Of a stretch of 9,328 nucleotides of DNA, positions 1 through 5,704 are shown piece by piece. Under the pieces are notes generated by a model. The model was given only the letters and a program-made list of their open reading frames with translations, was not told the origin of the DNA and did not search any database. How positions within the stretch are numbered: the stretch's first letter is position 1; each line of letters begins with the position of its first letter. The stretch is from QYQL01 sp041674265 (GTDB taxonomy: Bacteria; Verrucomicrobiota; Verrucomicrobiia; Chthoniobacterales; Terrimicrobiaceae). Location of the stretch: NCBI GenBank assembly GCA_041674265.1, contig JBAYWC010000101.1, positions 1-9,328 on the forward strand, in the 5' to 3' direction. The translations under genes were made by a program, and so were the position numbers.

Positions 1-1
1 C

Positions 2-511
2 TGCACCCTGAACGGGCCGGCCGTCCAAAACAAAGGCATGGCCCTCTTCCCGAGACCGGTGAACGGCCTGTATTGCATGCTGTCCCGCCAGGACAACGAA
101 AACATCCGGATCATGTATTCGGATGACCTCCACTTTTGGTATGAATCGAAGATCCTGCTGCGCCCGACCGAACCCTGGGAATTCATCCAGATGGGCAACT
201 GCGGGTCGCCGATCGAAACCCCGACCGGCTGGCTGGTCCTCACGCACGGGGTGGGTGCCATGCGCAAATACTGCATCGGGGCCATCCTTCTCGACCGCGA
301 CGACCCCTCGCGGGTCATCGGACGGCTGAAGGAACCGCTGATCAAACCGGAAGCCGAAGAGCGGGAGGGATACGTGCCAAACGTCGTCTACACGTGCGGG
401 TCTCTCGTCCACAACGGCACGCTGATCATCCCTTACGCCATTTCGGACTCGATCTCGACCGTGGCAACGGTGCCCGTGGATGAGGTCATCGCGGCGATGG
501 CCCGCGTGTGA
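2..511 (+). CDS. GH130-family glycoside phosphorylase/hydrolase, C-terminal part (5' end outside window)
   Basis: The frame is open from base 2 to the TGA at 509-511, giving 169 residues, so the gene starts before the window. The ATG at 38 lies inside the domain (NKGMALFPRPVNG) and is not a credible start. Visible GH130-type blocks are NKGMALFPRPVNGLY, the 'YSDDLHFW' strand, 'MGNCGSPIETPTGW', 'LTHGVGAMRKY', 'GAILLDRDDPSRVIGR', 'GYVPNVVYTCGSL' and the closing 'NGTLIIPYAISDS', which are typical repeats of the five-bladed propeller (glycosidase-related family PF04041). GH130 enzymes cleave beta-1,2- or beta-1,4-mannosides, many by phosphorolysis to give mannose-1-phosphate. The catalytic Asp lies in the missing N-terminal half, so phosphorylase and hydrolase cannot be told apart. 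The last 26 bases overlap the convergent Trm112-like gene. The family call is strong; the substrate is unknown. Confidence 0.88.
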   Translation, partial: CTLNGPAVQNKGMALFPRPVNGLYCMLSRQDNENIRIMYSDDLHFWYESKILLRPTEPWEFIQMGNCGSPIETPTGWLVLTHGVGAMRKYCIGAILLDRDDPSRVIGRLKEPLIKPEAEEREGYVPNVVYTCGSLVHNGTLIIPYAISDSISTVATVPVDEVIAAMARV

Positions 512-701
512 GCGGGATCGCCCCGCCAGGGATCAGCAGCGGAATCCCGTCCCTGATGGGATAAAGGACCTGCCCGTCCTCGCGGATGAGCCCTCCCGTC
601 AATCCGGGGCCGAACGCTTCGAGTTCTTCGGGCAGAGCCTCCCTCAAGGGCTGGCGGGTCACCGGGCAGCAGAGAAGACTGAGAAACTCGTCGGAGATCA
701 T
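486..701 (-). CDS. Trm112-like / UPF0434 small protein
   Basis: A 71-residue protein of the Trm112p/YcaR type (PF03966-like). The N-terminal block 'LLCCPVTRQPL' matches the family's LxCPxxxxxL strand, and the C-terminal 'LIREDGQVLYPIRDGIPLLIP' area matches the conserved YPIrdGIPvLL ending. Trm112 in eukaryotes and archaea is a zinc-binding activator of methyltransferases; the bacterial short forms are poorly characterised. Only the adjacent pair C11-C12 is present, so a four-Cys zinc site is not visible here. The start at 701 was chosen over an in-frame ATG at 785 because it gives the usual family length and has AGAGAGG just upstream; the extra 28 residues of the longer form show no family similarity. 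It is the last gene of the leftward block and overlaps the end of the convergent GH130 gene by 26 bases. Confidence 0.8.
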   Translation of the reverse strand: MISDEFLSLLCCPVTRQPLREALPEELEAFGPGLTGGLIREDGQVLYPIRDGIPLLIPGGAIPLTRGPSPR

Positions 702-847
702 GGCCTCTCTTTGGGAGCCGTCCAGAAATAACAACCTGCTTGTCCTTTTGCCGCCATCCGGCGTTGCTCCCCGGTCACAGACCACCGCGGGTATGCTCCA
801 TCGTCGCGCCTTGGCTGGCGGAAAAATTTCTGCCCCTCTTGTATCAT
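698..847 (-). CDS. Possible small protein, 49 aa, overlapping the Trm112-like start
   Basis: An ATG at 847 opens a 49-residue frame beginning MIQEGQKFFRQPRR and ending WTAPKERP. It is preceded by GGAAA six bases upstream. Its TGA (700-698) overlaps the ATG of the Trm112-like gene (701-699) in the ATGA arrangement seen in translationally coupled genes. The product is basic, with one Cys and no membrane segment or recognisable domain. It fills most of the 203-base gap after the moeB stop. The supporting signals are only the start context and the overlap; a chance open frame in GC-rich DNA is equally likely. I do not recognise it. Confidence 0.22.
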   Translation of the reverse strand: MIQEGQKFFRQPRRDDGAYPRWSVTGEQRRMAAKGQAGCYFWTAPKERP

Positions 848-904
848 GTTATTTCCGGACGGCTCCTTGGTGTCTACAAAACGACGACAAAAACCTGCTC
901 CCGC

Positions 905-2095
905 TCAATATTTCGGCATGGAGGGATCGACTTTCTCCCACCAGTCGCGGAGTCCGTCAGCGAGGTTGAAGGTCTTCGTGAATCCGGCCTTCTGGAGCTC
1001 GCGGACCGCCGTCGCGCTGCGCGGACCGAGCTTGCAGATGAAGACCATCTCGTCCGAGGAATCCAGCTCGCTCATGCGGGAAGCCAGCTCGCCGAGCGGG
1101 ATGAGCATCGAGCCGGGAATCCGGGCGATCTCCCACTCGAAGGTCTCGCGGACATCGACGAGAACGAGTTTGTCCCCGCGGTCGAGGCGGGATTTGAGTT
1201 CCACGGCGGAAATTTCCGGGACCGGCGGCTCGGCCTCCTCAGCTTCTTTGGCCTGCGGGATGCCGCAAAATTGCTCGTAGTCGATGAGTTCGGTGATCGT
1301 CGGGTTCTCCGAGCAGGCCGGGCACTTCGGATCTTTGCGGACCTTGAACTCGCGGAACTTCATCTTCAGCGCGTCGAAGTGAACGAGCCGTCCGATCAGC
1401 GGTTCGCCGATTCCCACGATCAGCTTGATCGCCTCGATCGCCTGCATCACGCCGATCACGCCGGGCAACACGCCCAGAACCCCCCCCTCGGCGCAGCTTG
1501 GCACCATCCCGGGCGGCGGGGGCTCCGGGTAGAGGCAGCGGTAACACGGCCCGCCCAGGTGCGGCGCAAAGACCGTGCATTGGCCGTCAAACCGGAAGAT
1601 CGAACCATAAATGTTCGGCTTCTTCAGAAACACCCCGATGTCGTTGGAAAGATAGCGCGTGGGGAAATTGTCCGTGCCATCGATGATAATATCATAGGGT
1701 TCGACCAGCTCCCGCGCGTTTTCAGAGGAAAAAAAGGCATCATGCAGCACAACCTGCACATTCGGGTTGACCTCTTTGATCCGGTCCCGCGCGCTGTTGA
1801 TTTTTTTCCGTCCGACATCCTTCGTGCCGTGAAGGATCTGGCGCTGGAGATTCGAGTAATCGACGACATCGAAGTCCACCAGCCCGATGGTGCCGATCCC
1901 GGCGGCGGCGAGGTAGAGCCCGATCGGTGACCCCAGCCCCCCGGCCCCGATGCAGAGGACCTTGGCCGCCTTGATCCGGCGCTGCCCCTCGAGCGTGACC
2001 TCGGGCATGATCAGGTGCCGGGAATACCGGGCGATCTCATCGTTGCTGAATTCCACGGATTCCCACCGGGACGGGTCCAAAATGCTCATGCTCAT
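905..2095 (-). CDS. moeB: MoeB/ThiF-type sulfur-carrier adenylyltransferase fused to a rhodanese domain (MoeZ-like)
   Basis: A 396-residue E1-like enzyme. It adenylates the C-terminal Gly-Gly of a sulfur-carrier protein (MoaD, ThiS or CysO type), and the rhodanese domain can then deliver persulfide sulfur. Residues 20-250 form the ThiF domain: nucleotide loop GAGGLG at 50-55, acidic strand end LVDFDVVD, 'SNLQRQ', and 'IIDGTDN' with the catalytic-type Asp142. Two zinc pairs are visible, C184/C187 (CYRC) and C258/C261 (CPAC). C201 sits in 'PSCAEGGVLG', where family members carry a reactive Cys. Residues 293-390 are the rhodanese, with active-site loop CKLGPRS (C354), as in MOCS3/Uba4 and mycobacterial MoeZ. 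ATG 2095 was chosen because conserved sequence begins just after it; ATG 2089 and an upstream GTG/ATG pair (2188/2185) are in frame, and none has a convincing Shine-Dalgarno. No carrier-protein gene is adjacent, so the pathway (molybdopterin, thiamine, cysteine or tRNA thiolation) is open. Confidence 0.93.
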   Translation of the reverse strand: MSMSILDPSRWESVEFSNDEIARYSRHLIMPEVTLEGQRRIKAAKVLCIGAGGLGSPIGLYLAAAGIGTIGLVDFDVVDYSNLQRQILHGTKDVGRKKINSARDRIKEVNPNVQVVLHDAFFSSENARELVEPYDIIIDGTDNFPTRYLSNDIGVFLKKPNIYGSIFRFDGQCTVFAPHLGGPCYRCLYPEPPPPGMVPSCAEGGVLGVLPGVIGVMQAIEAIKLIVGIGEPLIGRLVHFDALKMKFREFKVRKDPKCPACSENPTITELIDYEQFCGIPQAKEAEEAEPPVPEISAVELKSRLDRGDKLVLVDVRETFEWEIARIPGSMLIPLGELASRMSELDSSDEMVFICKLGPRSATAVRELQKAGFTKTFNLADGLRDWWEKVDPSMPKY

Positions 2096-2235
2096 ATCGG
2101 TCAATGAAAGGGCGGAAACAATACCGGCCCCGCAGCCGATTGCAAGGACTGCCGGCGCGCGGCCGTGTTCTATCCTCCCCAGCATCACAAAATCGGATTT
2201 TGAGAAACCTTTCCCAGCGCCACCCGCTTCGATTC

Positions 2236-2259
2236 TTCGCGCCTTTGCGCCTTCGCGTG
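2236..2259. repeat. Three tandem 8-bp units, TTCGCGCC/TTTGCGCC/TTCGCGTG
   Basis: Three imperfect copies of an 8-base unit lie head to tail in the gap upstream of moeB: 2236-2243, 2244-2251 and 2252-2259. Units differ at one or two positions. The opposite strand reads as CGCGAAGGCGCAAAGGCGCGAA, which resembles the dispersed 'gcaaaggcgcgaag' intergenic repeats I associate with Verrucomicrobia and other GC-rich genomes. Function is unknown. The unit length does not preserve a reading frame, and the repeat lies outside any supported coding region. Confidence 0.55.
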
Positions 2260-2355
2260 AGACTCAAGTTTCCCGAGAATGATGCGCCGGGGAGTATCAC
2301 TTGCATCTATTTCCCGTGCGTGCCATCCGGGTCAGGGTGAAAGGGGCGCGAACCC

Positions 2356-2375
2356 AAAAAACAGCAAGCCTCGCT
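2356..2375 (-). terminator. Possible weak intrinsic terminator after the gene relic
   Basis: On the minus strand AGCGA-GGC-TTGCT forms a five-pair stem (one G-U) with a three-base loop. It is followed after one G by six T's, and it sits directly on the stop codon of the relic. The stem is short, so termination would be weak. It would separate the upstream block (xerD to methyltransferase) from moeB. Confidence 0.35.
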
Positions 2376-2876
2376 CACTTGGAATCCGCAGGCCGGGGAG
2401 ACCGTTGGACCGACCAGACGATGTCCCTTTCCCTTTTGACCTTCCGGGGGGGGGTTCCCTGACTGTCCACGAGGTCGGGACCGACGCTATAGAGGAGAAT
2501 ATTTTCGCCCGTCGCCTTGTTAATGGGGTTTTCCGCCGGTGAATGGATCTGGCGGCAATGAGCCTTCCCAAGGAATTTCAGCCGGGCTTTGCGGGTAATG
2601 CCCGTTGGCGATCCGAAATTTTTCCGCCCGGAGCCCGACAAGGGACAGATCGAGCGAGATCTCGATCTCCTGAAGTTTGCGCGCCATGGAATCGACACTG
2701 GGCGCGGTCAGCCGGGCCAACAATGCCGTGCGGGGGATTTCTCCGGCCAGCCTCTTGGCCTCCCGCTCACCGGAGTTGGGATCGAGGATCACTTTTCTGA
2801 TCCCCAGCATGAATCGAAGGTAAGCGGCGAAATCGCAAGGGATATCGCGCGATTTCAGGCCGGCAGGCGCCGGATA
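2375..2876 (-). pseudogene. Relic of a 'DPFTG...LLYSVGPD' protein: 5'-truncated and frameshifted
   Basis: Two minus-strand frames together encode one recognisable C-terminal region. The first is open from 2876 (ATG at 2810) to a TAA at 2520-2522 and reads 'AEKFRIANGHYPQSPAEI' then 'LPPDPFTGGKPH-stop'. The second ends at TGA 2375-2377 and reads 'NKATGENILLYSVGPDLVD' then 'RERDIVWSVQ'. Dropping one C from the C4 run (G4 at 2525-2528 on the plus strand) joins them as DPFTGGKPINKATGENILL, matching a pattern I know from large planctomycetal and verrucomicrobial proteins (rY...GrYPxsl...DPFtGkPl.Y...LLYSVGPdg.Ddgg...DIvW). Those proteins usually have a few hundred residues and an N-terminal membrane helix before this region. 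Here the frame is closed by a TGA at 2877-2879 and runs into the methyltransferase 3' end. I read this as a decayed gene. A sequencing error could explain the shift but not the missing N-terminus. Molecular function of the family is unknown to me. Confidence 0.7.
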
Positions 2877-3505
2877 TCAACGAGGTGGCTGTTGAACGGT
2901 GTCCGGCCCCACATCGGTTCCACGGAGACCTTCCATTCCGGGCCGTGGAAGGGAGCGATCGCTTCTTCACGGGTGGGAAAATGGCAGCGCCCGCCGCGGA
3001 TCCAGCCGGAGGCGCGCACGAAGACCTCCTCGATCATGGTGGCATAATATCTCCAGGAGCCGTCGCGGAATGTCGTGCGGATCAAGGCCCGTCCGCCCGG
3101 ACAGATGCGCCAGGCGATTTGTTCCAACACGGAACATTGGGCCTCCGGCCCCATGTAGTGAAGGGCATCGAGCATCACGATATCTCCGTGGAAATCCGGC
3201 AGGGCGCGCGCATCGCCGAGCCGGAATTCCAGCAGGGGATAGGCCCCCGCGACCTGCCCGGTGGCGATGCGGACCTTGGCGGCATCGGGTTCGATTCCGA
3301 GAATCCGCTGTTGGCATCCCGATTCGCGCAGGTAGGCCGCGAGGAGTCCCACCCCACATCCGATGTCGAGGAGCGGGTGGCCCGACTTCCCCAGCAAATC
3401 GGCCACGGCGGCATAGGCGGGGTCCCACTTGGCCTTGCCCTTGGCGTAACCATGCAGAAACCGGGCGCGCCGGAACCGCTCAGCCGCCCGCTCTGCCGCC
3501 GTCAT
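2855..3505 (-). CDS. Class I SAM-dependent methyltransferase
   Basis: A 216-residue protein, a normal length for a single Rossmann-fold methyltransferase. Motif I is LLDIGCGVG (residues 45-53), the ribose-binding acidic residue is Glu72 in 'LGIEPD', motif III is 'LGDARALP', and motif IV is 'DIVMLDALHYM' followed by CPGGRAL. The C-terminus contains MWGRTPFNSHL, a subfamily-specific motif. The substrate is not evident; there is no DNA- or RNA-methylase catalytic motif, and a small molecule, lipid or polyketide-like acceptor is more likely. The ATG overlaps the stop of the membrane-protein gene as ATGA and follows a strong GGGGAGGAGGGG ribosome site, so the two proteins are probably made together. 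An in-frame open stretch continues to 4282 but is only antiframe sequence of the upstream gene. The 3' end overlaps the gene relic by about 20 bases. Confidence 0.88.
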   Translation of the reverse strand: MTAAERAAERFRRARFLHGYAKGKAKWDPAYAAVADLLGKSGHPLLDIGCGVGLLAAYLRESGCQQRILGIEPDAAKVRIATGQVAGAYPLLEFRLGDARALPDFHGDIVMLDALHYMGPEAQCSVLEQIAWRICPGGRALIRTTFRDGSWRYYATMIEEVFVRASGWIRGGRCHFPTREEAIAPFHGPEWKVSVEPMWGRTPFNSHLVDIRRLPA

Positions 3506-4611
3506 CCCCTCCTCCCCACCAGCCAGCAAAATGCCCCCGGCAAGCCCCACAGAGCAGACATCAGGTATCCACAGACGGAAATGGAAACAGCAAGCGGAGC
3601 GTCCACCGCCGCAAGGTTGCCGAGCAGGAAAACAAACAAGCTCTCCCGCACCCCCATCCCGCCCAAACTCACGGGAAGCCCGGAAATGATGTCCACAGCC
3701 GGCATCAGCGCGAGAAATTTTCCCGCGAAAAGGTCCACCCCATAAGCGCGGCCGGAACAATAATAGGTGAGGAAAAACAGCGCCAGCATCACCAGGGAAA
3801 TCCCGAGCGCGCGCAAGGTTCGCGGCCATTGCACGGCGCACTGGAAATAGACGCCGGAAAGTTCCACCAGCCGTTTGCGGCCGGGCCAGCGGTCCGGGAG
3901 CCGCGTGACCATGCCGCGGGCGGAGAGGAAAATGGACAGCGCGATGAGCCCGGTCAGAACGGCGAGATAAACCGCGACCGTGTGGACCAACCCCGCCACG
4001 AGCGGACTTTTCGAAAGCCAGGAAAATTGCCAGAACATGAGGGGCGCCCCGAGCAGGATCATGGAAACCGAACCGCAGAGCCTGTCCATGAGAACGGAGA
4101 TCACGGATCGTCCCACATCTTTTCCCCGGGCGGCCAAAAGACCGACCCTGACCACATCGCCCCCCGCTCCGCCGGGAAGAAACAAATTGCAGAACAGTCC
4201 CGCAAAAAAGATCGAGGCCGCCTCGGCCAGGCCGGCCTCGATTCCCGCCATGCGCAAAAAGATTCTCCAGCGCAAAAGGCACAGAAACTGAACGATTCCG
4301 GCGAGCAGAAACCCGCCCAGAAGCCAGCGCGGATCAGCGGACAGAAAGACCGAACAGAGATGGGCGCGAAAATCCGGCCTGGTGAACAGCCAGGCGAGCA
4401 GCGCGGTGCTGACGGACGCCTGGATGGGCAGAACCATTTTGCGGAAGTTTTTCTTGTTCTCCGGGGACCCGGTCACAAAGGTGGCCGGGCCAGGGGGAAC
4501 GGGCGTCCCGCCCGTTTGGAGACCGAACCCGGAAGCCGGGCCGGCACCGCACGCGGGCGGGAGGCCCGTGCCCTCCGGGGTTTGCCCGCACATGTCGTTT
4601 CGGTTCTTCAT
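3502..4611 (-). CDS. Integral membrane protein, UPF0104 / LPG-synthase transmembrane (PF03706) family
   Basis: From ATG 4611 the product is 369 residues; from ATG 4437 (Met59) it is 311, close to the usual family size. Hydrophobic segments lie near residues 60-76, 97-115, 128-145, 175-197, 207-230, 268-288, 296-312 and 323-365, about eight or nine helices. Family signatures are 'NLFLPGGAGGDVVRVGLL' (143-159) and 'GLPVSLGGMGVRESLF' (311-326). Relatives include the MprF flippase part and AglD-like proteins that act on membrane lipids or lipid-linked sugars, but the substrate is unknown. ATG 4611 lies 11 bases after the xerD stop and has GGAAG six bases before it, so I prefer it. Residues 14-42 then derive from the palindromic repeat cluster, giving 'GTGLPPACG...GGTPVPPGP'. 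If initiation is at 4437 the repeat is untranslated. Coupled to the methyltransferase by an ATGA overlap. Confidence 0.85.
   Translation of the reverse strand: MKNRNDMCGQTPEGTGLPPACGAGPASGFGLQTGGTPVPPGPATFVTGSPENKKNFRKMVLPIQASVSTALLAWLFTRPDFRAHLCSVFLSADPRWLLGGFLLAGIVQFLCLLRWRIFLRMAGIEAGLAEAASIFFAGLFCNLFLPGGAGGDVVRVGLLAARGKDVGRSVISVLMDRLCGSVSMILLGAPLMFWQFSWLSKSPLVAGLVHTVAVYLAVLTGLIALSIFLSARGMVTRLPDRWPGRKRLVELSGVYFQCAVQWPRTLRALGISLVMLALFFLTYYCSGRAYGVDLFAGKFLALMPAVDIISGLPVSLGGMGVRESLFVFLLGNLAAVDAPLAVSISVCGYLMSALWGLPGAFCWLVGRRG
4488..4578. repeat. REP-like cluster of three GC-rich palindromes
   Basis: Three hairpins stand in a row. At 4498-4516 AACGGGCG and CGCCCGTT flank TCC, a perfect 8-bp stem. 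At 4528-4540 CCCGG and CCGGG flank AAG. Near 4554-4568 CGGGC and GCCCG flank about five bases. The first and third hairpins share a GGGCGGGA core in the same orientation on complementary strands, so the element looks like two repeat heads around a spacer. Similar ACGGGC-GGGA-GCCCGT units are common intergenic repeats in Verrucomicrobia-type genomes. The cluster lies between xerD and the first membrane helix of the next gene and contains no stop in that frame. Confidence 0.65.
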
Positions 4612-4622
4612 CACATCTTCCG

Positions 4623-5507
4623 CTATCCGCGGGGATGAAATTTTTTCAGCACGGCCCCCAGTCCGCTTTTTTCGACGTGGGTGTAGATCTGGGTCGTGGA
4701 AATGTCGGCGTGGCCGAGCAATTCCTGGATAATCCGCAGGTCGGCGCCGCCGCCGAGCAGGTGCGTGGCGAAGCTGTGCCGCATCAGATGCGGGTAGACG
4801 TTGATGTCCAGTCCCGCCCTCGCCGCATATTGCTTGATCAGTTGCCAGATCCTCTGCGGCGTGAGCTTTTTTCCGCGGATCGAAAGAAAGATTTCCGCCC
4901 CGGTCCTCGGCTTGACGAGAGCGGGCCGTCCCGAATCCAGATAGTCGTTCATGGCGGAAACGGCGGGCACCCCGATGGGGACCATGCGGGTTTTGTTTCC
5001 TTTTCCGGTGATGCGGATGAATCCCGCATCGAGGTCGAGATTCTCGAGACGGGCATTGCAGATCTCCGAAACCCGCAGGCCGCTGGAATAAAGAAGCTCC
5101 AGCATGGCCCGGTCGCGCAGTCCCTGTGGATCGCCCGGCCCGACGCTTTCGATGAGCCTGCGAACATCTCCAGGGTTCAGGGTCTCCGGAAGATGCCTTT
5201 CCGGGCGGGGCAGGGAAAGCGTCTCCGCGGGATTGCGCGGCCAGCCCCGGCGGGAAACCAGAAAGCGGAAAAAGATCCGGATCGCCACGGCATCGAGGCG
5301 AACCGACGAAGCCTGGAGCCCGGATCGCTTCCGGAAGGCAAGAAAATCCGCGATGTGCCCGGGCCCGATAGTTTCCCAGACCAGCCCCTGGCGCGATGCC
5401 CACTCTGAAAATGTTTCCAGACTCCGCTGAACGATGAGCTGGTAGTTGGTCGAAAGCCCCCGCTCGGTGGCCAGGTAGATCAGGAACTGCTCGATTTCGT
5501 CGGACAT
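4623..5507 (-). CDS. xerD: Tyrosine recombinase XerD (XerC/D family)
   Basis: A 294-residue site-specific recombinase, the standard XerC/D length. The SAM-like core-binding domain covers roughly residues 2-85 and the catalytic domain 107-285. The full catalytic set is visible: Arg145 in SSGLRVSE, Lys172 in GKGNKTR, His240 and Arg243 in HLMRHSFATHLL, His266 in ELLGHADISTTQ, and nucleophile Tyr275 in IYTHV. XerC and XerD together resolve chromosome dimers at dif near the terminus, with FtsK activating XerD. The D form is preferred over C from the overall match, including 'LLYSSGLRVSE' and the 'HPRG' tail; the assignment to D rather than C is less certain than the family. ATG 5507 has GAGG six bases before it. 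There is no integrase-type context (no att repeats, tRNA or phage genes), which supports a housekeeping role. Confidence 0.9.
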   Translation of the reverse strand: MSDEIEQFLIYLATERGLSTNYQLIVQRSLETFSEWASRQGLVWETIGPGHIADFLAFRKRSGLQASSVRLDAVAIRIFFRFLVSRRGWPRNPAETLSLPRPERHLPETLNPGDVRRLIESVGPGDPQGLRDRAMLELLYSSGLRVSEICNARLENLDLDAGFIRITGKGNKTRMVPIGVPAVSAMNDYLDSGRPALVKPRTGAEIFLSIRGKKLTPQRIWQLIKQYAARAGLDINVYPHLMRHSFATHLLGGGADLRIIQELLGHADISTTQIYTHVEKSGLGAVLKKFHPRG

Positions 5508-5525
5508 GGGAAGTCCTCATCTTTT

Positions 5526-5556
5526 AGCCGCAGATGGAAGAAACTCACGCAGATTC
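5526..5556. repeat. Short CGCAGAT direct repeat upstream of xerD
   Basis: CGCAGAT occurs at 5529-5535 and again at 5548-5554, 19 bases apart, within 'TTAGCCGCAGATGG' and 'CTCACGCAGATTC'. This resembles the dispersed 'ccgcagatnnacgcagat' intergenic repeats seen in many Verrucomicrobia-type genomes. It sits 20-50 bases before the xerD start in the 197-base gap after hflX. That gap shows no convincing promoter or terminator. Confidence 0.45.
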
Positions 5557-5704
5557 AGGTAGAACGGATCGGGTGGCCCTGACGGGATTTTTCCGGGTTA
5601 GGATCATCGTCGGACGCGGTTGAGTAGATAGGATGCGCTGATACTTGCGGCGGCGCTTGTGAAGTGCGGCGAGGTTCGCGAAATACAATCCGCAATCGGG
5701 TTCG

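Noticed and set aside
740..1930. 396-codon open frame on the plus strand opposite moeB
   Set aside because: Antisense shadow typical of GC-rich coding DNA: rich in R, D, E and H, no domain, and the other strand has a full MoeB-rhodanese protein.
3506..4282. N-terminal extension of the methyltransferase frame
   Set aside because: It overlaps the membrane-protein gene in another frame, is low complexity, and the ATGA start at 3505 has a strong ribosome site.
2899..4638. 579-codon plus-strand frame opposite the methyltransferase and membrane protein
   Set aside because: Composition is Arg/Pro/Gly/His-rich and lacks any domain; it runs antisense to two well-supported genes.
4623..5507. xerD as an integrase of a mobile element
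   Set aside because: Standard XerD length and motifs, no att-like repeats, tRNA, excisionase or phage genes nearby.
4626..5520. Extension of the membrane-protein frame through xerD
   Set aside because: Only an alternate frame of xerD, with Arg/Pro/His-rich sequence and no membrane helices.
5545..5704. Possible peptide 'LAALHKRRRKYQRIL' after hflX
   Set aside because: The frame is a continuation of an hflX shadow, has no own start in the gap and no family match I can name.
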